A stretch of DNA of 64,000 nt from assembly GCF_965118895.1 (NCBI RefSeq), contig NZ_CBCPJJ010000022.1, forward strand, positions 1 through 64,000. The letters run 5' to 3'. Shown here piece after piece: positions 41,538 to 51,008 of the stretch (position 1 is the stretch's first letter; the number at the start of each line of letters is the position of its first letter). The notes beneath the pieces are model-generated. The model did no database searches. It worked only from the letters and a program-made list of their open reading frames with translations, and had not been told where the DNA came from. The translations under genes and the position numbers were made by a program. Source of the stretch: Rahnella inusitata_A (GTDB lineage: Bacteria > Pseudomonadota > Gammaproteobacteria > Enterobacterales > Enterobacteriaceae).

Positions 41538-41570
41538 AAAACCGTTTAGCTAAATTGCTAAACTGGTTTT
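41538..41570. promoter_or_regulatory. Pair of ScrR-like operators before scrY
   Basis: Two inverted half-site arrangements, AAAACCGTTTAGC (41538-41550) and GCTAAACTGGTTTT (41557-41570), separated by six bases. They resemble a LacI-family operator with the core GCTAAACCGGTTT. Confidence 0.6.
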
Positions 41571-41687
41571 CCTGAGCACAATAATCACCTCCCCCTGCTT
41601 TAGGCAACGAAGATCTCTGCTCTTAACGTGGAATTGTGATCTTGCTGGCAATTCGTCACTAAATCTTAAAAATTCGTTTGTGCTTGA

Positions 41688-41703
41688 TTAGCTAAACCGG
41701 TTC
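41688..41703. promoter_or_regulatory. ScrR-like operator before scrK
   Basis: TTAGCTAAACCGGTTC, the same motif as the scrY pair, 51 bases before the scrK start. It suggests coordinate control of the divergent units by ScrR. Confidence 0.6.
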
Positions 41704-41754
41704 TTCTACTTTATCGGCAAACAGTTTATCAGGAAGTTAAAAAAGGGAATGAAG

Positions 41755-42696
41755 ATGAAAAATCGGGTTTGGGTGTTGGGCGATGCCGTGGTGGATTTGA
41801 TCGCCGAACAAGGCGACCGTTTACTGAAGTGTCCGGGCGGGGCACCGGCGAATGTGGCAGTGGGCATCAGCCGTCTTGGCGGTGACAGTGCGTTTATTGG
41901 CCGCGTGGGTAATGATCCATTTGGCGCATTTTTGCGACAAACTCTGGCAGATGAAGCGGTCAACACCGACTTTATGCACCGCGATCCGCACCACCGTACC
42001 TCCACCGTGGTGGTGGAAAACGACGCCGACGGAGAGCGTTCGTTTACGTTTATGGTGCGGCCGAGCGCCGATCTGTTCCTGCAATCTACTGATATTCCGG
42101 CGTTCAAAGCAGGTCAGTTTTTGCATCTGTGTTCGATTTCACTTTCCGCCGAACCTTCACGTTCATCGGCGTTTTTAGCGATGGCGCAGATAAAAGCCGC
42201 CGGTGGGCATGTGAGTTTTGACCCGAATATCCGCCACGATTTATGGCCGGATGAGAACCAGTTGCGCGAATGCCTCGAACAGGCGCTGTCACTGGCCGAT
42301 GTGATCAAAGTCTCAGAGGACGAGCTGGAATACCTCACCGGTGAGCCGCTGCTTTCCGAGGGAATTTTGCGACTTTGCCAGCGCCACGATCCGCAGCTGC
42401 TGCTGGTCACCCAAGGCAAAGACGGCGTGTCGGTGTACCGCAAACAGGATGCCTCGCTGATGCAGTATCCGGCACCGAAAGTGAAAGCGCTGGATACCAC
42501 CGGCGCGGGCGATGCTTTCGTCGCCGGTTTGCTGGCCGGGCTGGCGAACGACTGGCCGGTAGCGTCGGACGACGCGTGGCGCGACATTGTCCGTCAGGCA
42601 CTGGCCTGCGGGGCGCTGGCGACCACCGCACGCGGCGCAATGACCGCACTGCCGGATGCGAGAGAGCTGGCTGAGTTTTGTGGTCAGGCGTTTTGA
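41755..42696 (+). CDS. scrK: Fructokinase ScrK
   Basis: A 313-residue PfkB-family kinase that phosphorylates the fructose released by ScrB. N-terminal VWVLGDAVVDLI, GGAPANVAVGISRLGGDSAFIGRVG and the PfkB signature DTTGAGDAFVAGLLAGLA, with the catalytic Asp in GAGD. Closely similar to Klebsiella ScrK. I prefer ATG 41755 (AAGGGA six bases upstream) to the ATG at 41749. Unlike the usual scrKYABR order, this gene is divergent from scrY. A terminator follows at 42778. Confidence 0.92.
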   Translation: MKNRVWVLGDAVVDLIAEQGDRLLKCPGGAPANVAVGISRLGGDSAFIGRVGNDPFGAFLRQTLADEAVNTDFMHRDPHHRTSTVVVENDADGERSFTFMVRPSADLFLQSTDIPAFKAGQFLHLCSISLSAEPSRSSAFLAMAQIKAAGGHVSFDPNIRHDLWPDENQLRECLEQALSLADVIKVSEDELEYLTGEPLLSEGILRLCQRHDPQLLLVTQGKDGVSVYRKQDASLMQYPAPKVKALDTTGAGDAFVAGLLAGLANDWPVASDDAWRDIVRQALACGALATTARGAMTALPDARELAEFCGQAF

Positions 42697-42777
42697 TTGC
42701 GGGTGATAAACAATAAAGAGTGGCAGCGTCGCGGATAGCCCTGGCCGCCGCTTATTATTAAAATCAGTCAGCCGGAT

Positions 42778-42812
42778 ACCCGCAATGGCAAATTCTTGCT
42801 TTGCGGGTTTTT
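42778..42812 (+). terminator. Rho-independent terminator of scrK
   Basis: Stem ACCCGCAA / TTGCGGGT and five T residues, 82 bases after the scrK stop. An inner stem GCAA/TTGC extends it. Confidence 0.85.
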
Positions 42813-42983
42813 GAAGTTGAATAATCCCTTAGCATTTCACATGGTTCATCTGAAACAACATCGTTTTTATTAATTTTTATCTAAGCCTTTTCTGTTTATT
42901 CAGATTAAAAAGATAAAAAACCAGTATAAGCAGAAAGAGATTATGAAGGCACATCCTTTGCCTTCACTGGCTTACTATTAATA

Positions 42984-43433
42984 TCATTCGGAACGAATTG
43001 GACCGTCGTTATTTGAATCAGTATCCTTCCAGCTGTTCTTTTCTTTGTCATTCAAATATAGCGTATAAACGGTGTAACCCTGCTGAAATGTCAGTACGTT
43101 ACCCACATGATTTGTATCAGGAATTTCTTTGCCGTCGACGTAAACGGCATTGTTTTCGATATGAATATCCGCGACCTTCTTACCGTCTTTATGGCTTGCT
43201 ATATAGTTACCTGCAAAGGCTGACAAGCTGTTTTTGGCACTCGTGACGGGTTTACTACCGAATCCCGCCTGGGCATTCTGCGCTTTGGTTTTGTGTATAT
43301 CGCAACCTTGCAACTCCGATTGCCCGGTACAGCCAGAACGCTCGAGTTGCTGGCGATACTTCTCAGAAATAGCATTCGCAGGTGACTGGAAAAATACTAC
43401 CAGCGTTAACGTTGCGAGAATTATCTTATACAT
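42984..43433 (-). CDS. Exported protein of unknown function
   Basis: A 149-residue protein with a signal peptide (residues 1-21, ending SPANA). The mature part starts ISEKYRQQLERSGCTGQSELQGCD, with two Cys that may form a disulphide, followed by a beta-rich domain (AFAGNYIASHKDGKKVADIHI, VLTFQQGYTVYTLYLND). Probably periplasmic. I do not recognise the family. It is a single gene, transcribed toward scrK but separated by about 170 bases and the scrK terminator. Confidence 0.7.
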   Translation of the reverse strand: MYKIILATLTLVVFFQSPANAISEKYRQQLERSGCTGQSELQGCDIHKTKAQNAQAGFGSKPVTSAKNSLSAFAGNYIASHKDGKKVADIHIENNAVYVDGKEIPDTNHVGNVLTFQQGYTVYTLYLNDKEKNSWKDTDSNNDGPIRSE

Positions 43434-43533
43434 CCTGTCATCTCCGAAATCTTATTTAATCAAAAAACACTAATATTTGGCTAATTGCACACAATATGAA
43501 GTATATCAGCAAAACGAAAAATTTCCGGAATAC

Positions 43534-44619
43534 TCAGTAATCGGTGTATCCCACTTCATTACCACCAAACAACGTGGCCGGATCGCCAATTTTCGCCAGC
43601 GCCAGGTTCTCTTTCAGACGATACGGGAAATCCGGGTTCGCAATAAATGGACGGCCGAAGGCCACCAGATTTACAACGCCTGCAGCCAGAAGTTTGTCCG
43701 CTTTTTCACGGGTGTAATTACCCGCCACGATAATCGCGCCGTTGAAGGTAGCCCGCAGTGTTTCACGGAATTCATAGGGTACCTGCGGTGCGTCATCCCA
43801 GTCGGCTTCCGCCAGATGAATAAAGGCAATTCCCTTCCTTTCACACCAGGCTGCCAGCACCAGAATGGCTTCAATAGCCTGCGGATCGTCCATACCACGC
43901 TGGGTAATAAACGGTGCAAGACGAATACCGGTACGCTGAGCACCAATCGCATCACTGATGGCTTCCAGCACTTCCTGAGCGAAACGTACACGGTTAGCCA
44001 TGCTGCCGCCGTATTCGTCGGTGCGTTTATTCGAGGTGCGACGCAAAAACTGATCTACCAGATAACCGTTGCCACCATGCACTTCCACACCGTCAAATCC
44101 GGCCTCTACCGCATGTATTGCCGCCTGACGATAATCAGCAATCACCCGTTGAATATCTTCGTGCGTCAACGCGCGGGGTTCTGGGCAGTCCAACATTTGC
44201 CCGACGCCTTTTTCATCTACCACCCATACCCGTGCGTCAGGAGACAACGCTGAAGGAGCAACGGGTTTACCGTCTGGATGAAAACTCTCATGCGACATCC
44301 GCCCCACGTGCCAGAGCTGAGAGAAAATTTTGCCTTCTGCTTGATGCACTGCCTCCGTGACCAAACGCCATCCGGTAACCTGCTCGGCAGAGTGAATGCC
44401 CGGCGTCCACGAATACCCCTGACCCTGGGGGGAAATCTGCGTCGCTTCCGTGATGATAAGGCCCGCACTGGCGCGTTGCTGGTAATACTTTGCCATCAGC
44501 GGAGTAGGAATATTACCCGGCTGCGCGCTACGAGACCGGGTCATCGGAGCCATCACAATTCGGTTTTTTAAATCAACAGCGCCAATACGGGTGGTATCAA
44601 AAAGGGTAGGTTGCGACAT
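43534..44619 (-). CDS. nemA: Alkene reductase, NemA-like old yellow enzyme
   Basis: A 361-residue FMN-dependent ene-reductase that reduces activated C=C bonds and nitro-esters using NAD(P)H. LKNRIVMAPMTRSRS at the N-terminus, FMN/substrate motif VEVHGGNGYLVDQFL (His and Asn of the HxxN pair), TDEYGGSMANRVRF, and a complete C-terminus AFGRPFIANPDFPYRL. I chose ATG 44619 with AGGAG upstream. It is divergent from a LysR-type gene 101 bases away. It is intact, unlike the broken relative at 26439. The exact substrate is not known; the symbol is tentative. Confidence 0.85.
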   Translation of the reverse strand: MSQPTLFDTTRIGAVDLKNRIVMAPMTRSRSAQPGNIPTPLMAKYYQQRASAGLIITEATQISPQGQGYSWTPGIHSAEQVTGWRLVTEAVHQAEGKIFSQLWHVGRMSHESFHPDGKPVAPSALSPDARVWVVDEKGVGQMLDCPEPRALTHEDIQRVIADYRQAAIHAVEAGFDGVEVHGGNGYLVDQFLRRTSNKRTDEYGGSMANRVRFAQEVLEAISDAIGAQRTGIRLAPFITQRGMDDPQAIEAILVLAAWCERKGIAFIHLAEADWDDAPQVPYEFRETLRATFNGAIIVAGNYTREKADKLLAAGVVNLVAFGRPFIANPDFPYRLKENLALAKIGDPATLFGGNEVGYTDY

Positions 44620-44720
44620 GTTTCTTCTCCTGCGAGTTAAGGTATGCCTTGACTTTACGTCCCGCAAGTCGCTTTGATAATGGCAGAAATAACTGATTGT
44701 CTCTTCAGGAAAACGGAATA

Positions 44721-45632
44721 ATGGGCAAATTCGAAGACATCACATTGCTGATACAGGTCGTGGAAACCGGTGGATTAGCGGCAGCGGGCCGGCGAATGAA
44801 CCTTTCCCCGGCCACCATGACAGCCCGGTTAAAAGCGCTCGAAGAGCGTTATCAGACCCGGTTGTTTAATCGCTCCACCCGCGCTATTGCGCTCACCCGT
44901 GCTGGCGAAGAGTTTTACCATGCCGCGCTTCGCGTGCTGGAAGAAATGGAACAGGCGGAGTCGAAACTGACTCAGCGGGAGGGCATACTCAGCGGCAGTC
45001 TGCGTATTTCAGCGCCATCAGATTTCGGGCGGCAATATTTATCCCCCGCCCTCCTCGATTTTTCCCGCCTTCACCCAGAAGTGAAAAGCTCCGTCTACCT
45101 GAGCGAGAGTGTGGTGGATTTGATTGCCAATCGTCTGGATATGAGTATTCGTTTCGGCAATTTGCCGGACAGCAATCTGGTGACAAAGTTTATACGCCCT
45201 AACCATCGGGTGCTGGTTGCTTCCACAGCTTATCTGGAAACCAGAGGTATTCCCCTGCATCCACAGGACTTATATGACCATCGCTGCCTGGTGATGGAAC
45301 TGCGCGGCACGCTCACCAACGAATGGAGGTTTGAAGTAAATGGAGAGCCCAGCGTGATTCGCGTCACGCCGGCGATGGTTTGTGATGACGGTGCTCTGCT
45401 GCGTCAGTGGGTACTGGCAGGGGCGGGCATTGCCTGTAAATCCTGGTGGGATGTGAAGCGTGATGTGGAACAGGGGCGGCTTGCCGTCATCCTGCCTGAC
45501 AGTTTTATCGGTTTCAGCCGTTACGATAAAAAACAGGTTGGCCTACAGTTTGTTTATCCACAGCGTCGTTTCCAGCCTCTGCAGGCCAGCACCTTCAGCA
45601 CGTTCTTTATCGACTGGTTAGATAATGAGTAA
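44721..45632 (+). CDS. LysR-family regulator divergent from the ene-reductase
   Basis: A 303-residue regulator. The winged HTH is at residues 1-60 (FEDITLLIQVVETGGLAAAG, RRMNLSPATMTARLKALEERY) and the effector domain follows (LRISAPSDFGRQYLSPALLD). It belongs to the large single-effector LysR group. Divergent orientation from the ene-reductase suggests it controls that gene. ATG 44721 was chosen (CGGA just upstream) because the product then starts MGKFEDITLLIQ; the longer frame from 44697 adds eight residues. Confidence 0.85.
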   Translation: MGKFEDITLLIQVVETGGLAAAGRRMNLSPATMTARLKALEERYQTRLFNRSTRAIALTRAGEEFYHAALRVLEEMEQAESKLTQREGILSGSLRISAPSDFGRQYLSPALLDFSRLHPEVKSSVYLSESVVDLIANRLDMSIRFGNLPDSNLVTKFIRPNHRVLVASTAYLETRGIPLHPQDLYDHRCLVMELRGTLTNEWRFEVNGEPSVIRVTPAMVCDDGALLRQWVLAGAGIACKSWWDVKRDVEQGRLAVILPDSFIGFSRYDKKQVGLQFVYPQRRFQPLQASTFSTFFIDWLDNE

Positions 45633-45798
45633 TGTGCTTTGACCCTGAATGACCTCAATCTGCAGGTTGCGGGAGCACGTCACTGACTGAGCACGCAAAC
45701 GAAATCCCCGTTCAGAATGACATGTCACGCCAAAACGGGGAAAACAGTCCTTATTGGTGCCTGGTTAAACAGGTGTTTTCAGACGTGATGAAAAGTCA

Positions 45799-47115
45799 TT
45801 ACTTCGTCATGGTGACCATAATTGGCTTTTTCACGAATAATCCATAACTTAGCGCGCCCAGCATCAGTAAACCGGCGCCAAGAAAGAATACGTTGGTGAA
45901 CTGGCCTGTCGCATCAAGAATAAGTCCGGTGACGATCGGAGCACATGCCGCCCCCAGGAAACCACCGAAGTTTTGAATGGCGCCCATTGATGCCACCTGT
46001 TCTTTCGGCGCGATGTCCGAGGCCAGCGTCCAGATGACGCCCTGTGGCAACTGCGAGAAGAAGTAGCCAATTGACAGAAGCGCGATGCTCAGCGTGGTGT
46101 TGTGCACAAACGGGATCGGCGCAACAAAACAGGCCGCAAGCGCGGCACCGGCCACGATCGGGACCTTTCGGGCAGTAATGGTTTTCACACCGCGGCGGAT
46201 TAGACGGTCAGAAAGGGTTCCTCCGCACAATACTCCCAAAATCCCTGCAAAGAAGGGTATAGCGGCCAACCAACCCGTCTGTTTCAGGCTAAAGCCCAGC
46301 GATTTCTCCAGATATCCCGGCAGCCAGGTCAGGTAGACCCAAATAGTGAACATAATCGAAAAGTTACCAATTACCATGAACCAGGTGGTTCTGTGCTTGA
46401 ATAACGCTCCCCAACTCGCCTTGTTGTTACCGTTAACCTTTGCCACTTTCGGTTGCTCTAACGCAGAATGAGCATGGATGACACTGTGCTCACGTTGCGT
46501 CGGATCGCGATAGAACTTAAGCCACACCAGCAACAGTGGAATGCCAGCCAGACCAATGGCGATAAACATTCCACGCCAGCCGAGGGTCAACAGCAGGATG
46601 GTTAGAATCGGCGGCGCAATCGCATTGGCAATCTGCGAACCGGTATTGATGATCGAGGTCGGCAGCGCGCGCTCTTTATCAGAGAACCAGCGATGGGTGA
46701 TCTTGATCCCCGAAGTAAAAAAAGGAGATTCAGAGATGCCCAGCAGAACACGTAGCGCGTAGAACGTGGAATAACCATTCACAAAGCCGGCCATTACCGT
46801 GAAGGTGGACCATAACCCCGCGCCCCACGAAAACATCTTTTTAGGGCCAAAACGGTCCACCAGCCAGCCCGCTGGCAGGTTTGCCAGCGCATACGGCCAC
46901 AGAAACGCTGACAGCAAAAGTCCCATTTCTGTCTGGCTGAAACCAAACTCTTTAGCAATGGTGGTATTGGCGATACTTAAATTGGCGCGGTCGAGATAAT
47001 TAATAACCGCCGCCATTAACAAGATAAAAATAATACCCCAGCGCAAGCGTGAAACAACCGTAGCGGAATTTTCTTCCAAAGGAACATTATTAACAGGTAA
47101 AGTAGTGTCTTTCAT
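45799..47115 (-). CDS. MFS sugar-acid transporter (ACS family)
   Basis: A 438-residue protein with 12 helices of the anion:cation symporter family that carries hexuronates, glucarate, galactonate or similar acids. VINYLDRANLSIANTTIAKEFG contains the D-R-x-N signature of this family, followed by LPAGWLVDRFGPKK. It lies downstream of the DapA-like aldolase and the HTH-kinase fusion on the same strand, 273 bases after the aldolase, so it may have its own promoter or be the last gene of a catabolic set. The substrate is not identified. Confidence 0.85.
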   Translation of the reverse strand: MKDTTLPVNNVPLEENSATVVSRLRWGIIFILLMAAVINYLDRANLSIANTTIAKEFGFSQTEMGLLLSAFLWPYALANLPAGWLVDRFGPKKMFSWGAGLWSTFTVMAGFVNGYSTFYALRVLLGISESPFFTSGIKITHRWFSDKERALPTSIINTGSQIANAIAPPILTILLLTLGWRGMFIAIGLAGIPLLLVWLKFYRDPTQREHSVIHAHSALEQPKVAKVNGNNKASWGALFKHRTTWFMVIGNFSIMFTIWVYLTWLPGYLEKSLGFSLKQTGWLAAIPFFAGILGVLCGGTLSDRLIRRGVKTITARKVPIVAGAALAACFVAPIPFVHNTTLSIALLSIGYFFSQLPQGVIWTLASDIAPKEQVASMGAIQNFGGFLGAACAPIVTGLILDATGQFTNVFFLGAGLLMLGALSYGLFVKKPIMVTMTK

Positions 47116-47388
47116 GATTTTAATTATCCACTATTAGTTATTTTTAAATAGAGCATCATCAAACAGACTCAGGTAAATTTTAATCAAAGCTTTACGAATA
47201 AAAGACTCAGTTCAGCCTGCGCAATATACTCAACGCCTTTACAAATAATCGGACGAAAAAAGAATTTTTCACGCTCCCAATCTCTCAGACAACATACGAA
47301 CATGATGAATAATTCTTTTAAGTTATATCGTCGGTCAGATTGCGGACAAGCCTGCAGCTTATCCGCTTACGCGATGAAATTATCGGTT

Positions 47389-48318
47389 TTACACAGCGGA
47401 GATTTTCTTTTGCCAAAGTGCTGTGCCGCTGTGGATCTGATCCAGTAATACGGTCAGACCCCAGAATTTATCCAGCACATTGTCTTTATTCACGCGACAA
47501 AATTCGCTGTCGAAGGTACCTAAGCGTTGATGATAAATTTTGGCATTTTTCGGATAGCCCAGCGTCTCAGTTACCGCACCCAGGGAGAGGAAAATAGCCA
47601 GCTCGTCGGCGATTTGAGGTTGAGTGGCGGCCTTGTGATACAGCCAGCTGTAAAGCTCAGGATGAAAATTGGTGAACACGCCACTGAATCCTTTAGACCC
47701 CGCCTGCATCGCCCGGTAAGCAATCGCAGCGTTAGCATTAATGATGTTCAACCGAGTATTCGCCACCAGCTTCACACGGCGGGTCACAGTTTCCAGATCG
47801 CAGCTCACGTCTTTAAGCACAACGAAGCGGCCTGAGTTGGCGCAGTAGGCCAGCTCTTCGTCTGTCAGCAGACGGCGATACGGCGCCGGGCATTCGTATA
47901 GGCCCAGCGGTAAAGACGCGGGCAGCACGCTCAGCAGCTGGTCCAACGTGGCGAAGAAGGTTTCGCTGCCCTGGTTTTTTGGATCAAGATGATTGGTGAC
48001 CAGCACCAGCGCATCGACACCCGTTTTTGCCATCGCGCTCAGCTCGTTGATTTGATCGTTGATGTCGTCACTGATGTGTCCTGAGGCAATGACCGGAATA
48101 CGGCCTGCGACGCGCTTCACCACAAATTCTGCGAGTTCAACACGCTCTTCTAACGTCAGAAACTGCATTTCGCTCGACTGGCAAACGGCAAACAGCGCAT
48201 CAACACCTTTTGCAAGATACCAGTCGATCAAACGGGTCAGCCCCGGATAGTCGATTTGATTATCTTTGGTGAAAGGGGTCAACATCACCGGCACGATACC
48301 TTCAATAACTTTATTCAT
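47389..48318 (-). CDS. DapA/NanA-family aldolase
   Basis: A 309-residue class I aldolase/synthase of the dihydrodipicolinate synthase superfamily. VMLTPFTKDNQIDYPGLTRL near the N-terminus, Tyr141 in LGLYECPAPY, Schiff-base Lys169 in VVLKDVS. Housekeeping DapA has a different N-terminus, so this is more likely a sugar-acid or keto-acid aldolase. ATG 48318 has AGGAG five bases upstream. It lies between a kinase fusion (upstream) and an acid transporter (downstream), which supports a catabolic role. Confidence 0.85.
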   Translation of the reverse strand: MNKVIEGIVPVMLTPFTKDNQIDYPGLTRLIDWYLAKGVDALFAVCQSSEMQFLTLEERVELAEFVVKRVAGRIPVIASGHISDDINDQINELSAMAKTGVDALVLVTNHLDPKNQGSETFFATLDQLLSVLPASLPLGLYECPAPYRRLLTDEELAYCANSGRFVVLKDVSCDLETVTRRVKLVANTRLNIINANAAIAYRAMQAGSKGFSGVFTNFHPELYSWLYHKAATQPQIADELAIFLSLGAVTETLGYPKNAKIYHQRLGTFDSEFCRVNKDNVLDKFWGLTVLLDQIHSGTALWQKKISAV

Positions 48319-48423
48319 CACAACTCCTGTAATGCCCGCAGGCTGCATATGTAATCGATTATGGCCGCTACGTTTGTCACTCAGGTCAGCGACCACTAAG
48401 GAAACTCATCATGAACGCAATGC

Positions 48424-49638
48424 TTACCGCTGCGCCAAACGCGCCAGAACCTGCTCATGGTCAGGCATGTTCGATGCGCCTTCGCGCTCTACCGCCAGAG
48501 ATGCAAACGCAGAGGCATAGGTCGCTGCCTGAACCAGGGTTTGCCCATTAGCAATGCTCGAGGCCAGTGCCCCGTTGAAAGCGTCGCCCGCCCCCGTGGT
48601 GTCAACACTCATCGCCGGGAAGGCCGGAATATACTGGAACTGATCGCCGTCGAGCAGCAACGCGCCGCGCGATCCCATTGTTATGATCACCCGTTTGGCG
48701 CCCTGGCTGACGATACGCCGGGCAGCCTCTTTGGCGCTGGCCAAGTCCTGCACTTCGATGCCAGACAGCTGCGAAGCCTCGGTTTCATTCGGGGTAATAA
48801 GATCGACGTATTCAAGACAATCAAGGGCATTGTTCGAAAATGGCGCCGGGTTGAGGATAACTTTCACCCCCAGCGCCTTTGCCAGTTTCATCGCACTTAA
48901 CGTGGCGACAAAGTTGTTTTCCAGCTGCACCAGCAGCACGTCTGAATCTTCAAGCTCGGGTGTGATCGCAGCGACTTCATCTTCACTAATGGTGGTGTTG
49001 GCGCCGGAATAGATGGCAATCATGTTCTCGCCGTTTTCCTGCGAGACATAAATAATGGCGTTGCCGGTCGGCTCGGTATCCGACTGATAAAGGGTGAAAG
49101 AATGAATCTCCGAAGAGGTGAGATGATCGTAAGCAAACTGGCTGAACTGATCCTTGCCCACCTTGGAAACGAAGTGCACTTTAGCGCCAGCACGGCTGCC
49201 CGCTGTAGCCTGATTTGCACCTTTACCGCCGGGACCGAGCGTGCTCCCCACCGCCAGCAGCGATTCTCCTCCCTTAGGAAACCGTTCAACCTTCGCCACG
49301 ATATCGACGTTAAAGGAACCCAGGATGCAAACCTTACCTTTCATAATCTTCCCTTTGTTCTGCTGTACAGCGTGTTTTCTCTTTTGAATCTGAAGCCGTT
49401 TTAGCAACACTTCAAATTTGTCGCCGGTGTCAGTAATAAGTTTCGACTGCAAGCTTCTGCGGCATACCCTCGCACCGCCGTGACAGCGCTGAATCAGTTT
49501 TTCAGCAGACAGGGCGTTCAGATCACTGCGAATGGTTTCTCTGGTCACGTTAAACAGGCAAGCTAATACCTCGACCTTCACCCGTTCGTGTTTATCCAAA
49601 TACTCCAGAATTTGCTGCCGGCGCTCTTCAAGAAACAT
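48424..49638 (-). CDS. DeoR-type HTH fused to a ribokinase-like kinase
   Basis: A 404-residue two-domain protein. Residues 1-57 are a DeoR-type HTH (RRQQILEYLDKHERVKVEVL, FNVTRETIRSDLNAL, ending RCHGGAR); 58-98 a basic linker; 99-404 a PfkB ribokinase-like domain (VCILGSFNVDIVAKVERFPKG in parts, GGKGANQA, DTTGAGDAF with catalytic Asp352). The DeoR sensor domain is absent and the kinase takes its place, so it may be a sugar-sensing regulator or a kinase that regulates itself. An internal ribosome site, AAAGGGAAGATT before ATG 49344, could make a separate kinase of 306 residues. It is the first gene of the cluster. Confidence 0.85.
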   Translation of the reverse strand: MFLEERRQQILEYLDKHERVKVEVLACLFNVTRETIRSDLNALSAEKLIQRCHGGARVCRRSLQSKLITDTGDKFEVLLKRLQIQKRKHAVQQNKGKIMKGKVCILGSFNVDIVAKVERFPKGGESLLAVGSTLGPGGKGANQATAGSRAGAKVHFVSKVGKDQFSQFAYDHLTSSEIHSFTLYQSDTEPTGNAIIYVSQENGENMIAIYSGANTTISEDEVAAITPELEDSDVLLVQLENNFVATLSAMKLAKALGVKVILNPAPFSNNALDCLEYVDLITPNETEASQLSGIEVQDLASAKEAARRIVSQGAKRVIITMGSRGALLLDGDQFQYIPAFPAMSVDTTGAGDAFNGALASSIANGQTLVQAATYASAFASLAVEREGASNMPDHEQVLARLAQR

Positions 49639-50080
49639 ATTCACCCACCTTTTCTGAGTTAAGAATAAAGGCACTACGCTAACTAAAGAGTGATGGTGCT
49701 CATAGCTTGATTGTCAAAACGGAAGCAAACAAAAATGGCAACGTATGATTTCTGTAAGGGATGAATACTAAAATTCCTGTGATGAAGTTGACTGATGTTC
49801 ATCTTAAGGGAAATAGGGTGTCATCATCCCTACATCAGTCAGGGATAATATGAAGGGTAGGAAAATGGAAAAGTCGGATAGATTAATGATCTCAGCAGTC
49901 ACAAAAACAGAGGGACTGTGGTTGACTTGAATATTTGCTATTTTGTAATAATGATAAAGTCTCAATCTCTACCATTTACATAACTCATGCTAAAACAATA
50001 TGGGTCACGCCTGACTGGCGAAGACGCATCGCATTAACGTTGTTTTACATTATGCCAAAGCGCCATGACCCTGCTCATTT
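49639..50080. other. Intergenic region upstream of the kinase fusion
   Basis: AT-rich, about 440 bases. A promoter-like pair lies on the plus strand (TTGACT near 49922, then GTAATA after 17 bases). A 60-codon plus-strand ORF at 49935-50117 runs into the end of the acetyltransferase gene on the opposite strand and is unconvincing. No RNA or repeat was recognised. Confidence 0.35.
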
Positions 50081-50671
50081 TCAAGAACTACTTTTCAAAG
50101 AGCTACGCCCGACATAAAACGCCAGCACCTTCTGCGGTTCAAACGAAAAAATCACATATCCACGCCCGTTCAGTTCGAATTCACCGGCTTCAGTCATCGG
50201 ATAATGACGGTGGATAAGCAAGGATTTGTGGTTTTCTTTATCGACAAACGCCACGCCGAGGGTGAATTCGTCTTTCAACGCATGGCAGATGTGCAACAGC
50301 AGTTTGGTCAGCAATCCCTGTCCGCGAAAATCCCTGCGCACGCTCACCGGGCCATAGAGGAAAATCTGATCGGCAGCGGCGGCACCGCTACTGAGTACTG
50401 CATTGTAAGCGGCCTGCGCTGCCCCATGTTTTGCCAGACTGCCGGGAATCGTCATCGCCACACCGGAAATGACAGGCTTCCCTTCGCGTTCCTCACGGCT
50501 GACAAACACGCCGCTGCCGGACTGAAACGCCGCAAGCATGTCGGTGTCCATCGCGCCCTGGGTAAACCCTTCTTCTTCGCGCTGCTGCGCCGTCAGGTTA
50601 TCGCCTTTGGATTCACTCAGAATGCTGAGGATGGAGGGGATGTCATTGTGGTCTGATTTCGTGATTTGCAT
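50081..50671 (-). CDS. GNAT-family acetyltransferase
   Basis: A 196-residue N-acetyltransferase. The acetyl-CoA motif is VRRDFRGQGLLTKLL (R-x-x-G-x-G/A pattern) at about residues 111-125, preceded by a beta-strand (IFLYGPVS). The substrate cannot be told. The C-terminal tail is Ser/Lys-rich (GRSSLKSSS) and may be non-essential. A single gene. Confidence 0.8.
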   Translation of the reverse strand: MQITKSDHNDIPSILSILSESKGDNLTAQQREEEGFTQGAMDTDMLAAFQSGSGVFVSREEREGKPVISGVAMTIPGSLAKHGAAQAAYNAVLSSGAAAADQIFLYGPVSVRRDFRGQGLLTKLLLHICHALKDEFTLGVAFVDKENHKSLLIHRHYPMTEAGEFELNGRGYVIFSFEPQKVLAFYVGRSSLKSSS

Positions 50672-50828
50672 TTCGACGCATCGCCTTTATCGGAGTTGAT
50701 GAGACGTTATTATGGCAAAAATCTGAAAATCTGGGGGAGAAGGTAAGTAAATCAGAGGGGAACGTCGTCACGCAGCCTGCTCTGCGTGTGGAAACAACAG
50801 GCCGCGATCTTCGGTAAGGTCGTTAACG

Positions 50829-51008
50829 TTACGCTTTGTGCACTGAAACAATTTCTTTGATGAAGGTGAAGTTAGAATTGCCGTGATCAGTTTTGATCGT
50901 CGGATAAATTCTTTCCCCTTTCTTCACAAAGCCAGTGACTTCGTGGGTTGAGCCGTTCTTGAGGGTAAAGCTGTCGCCAATGCTCATCGAACTTTCTACT
51001 TCGCTCAT
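50829..51008 (-). CDS. Small hypothetical protein (59 residues)
   Basis: A short gene with a good ribosome site (AAGGA six bases before ATG 51008). The product MSEVESSMSIGDSFTLKNGS, then HEVTGFVKKGERIYPTIKTD and a Lys-rich end, looks like a small beta-barrel or SH3-like fold (GDSFTLKNG...VTGFV). Coding quality and the ribosome site support translation. Family unknown. Confidence 0.6.
   Translation of the reverse strand: MSEVESSMSIGDSFTLKNGSTHEVTGFVKKGERIYPTIKTDHGNSNFTFIKEIVSVHKA

Noticed and set aside
41625..41660. CRP site before scrK
   Set aside because: A TGTGA half-site is present, but the second half-site is at the wrong distance.
49935..50117. A 60-codon plus-strand ORF
   Set aside because: It runs into the 3' end of the acetyltransferase gene on the other strand and has no ribosome site, although a promoter-like pair lies upstream.
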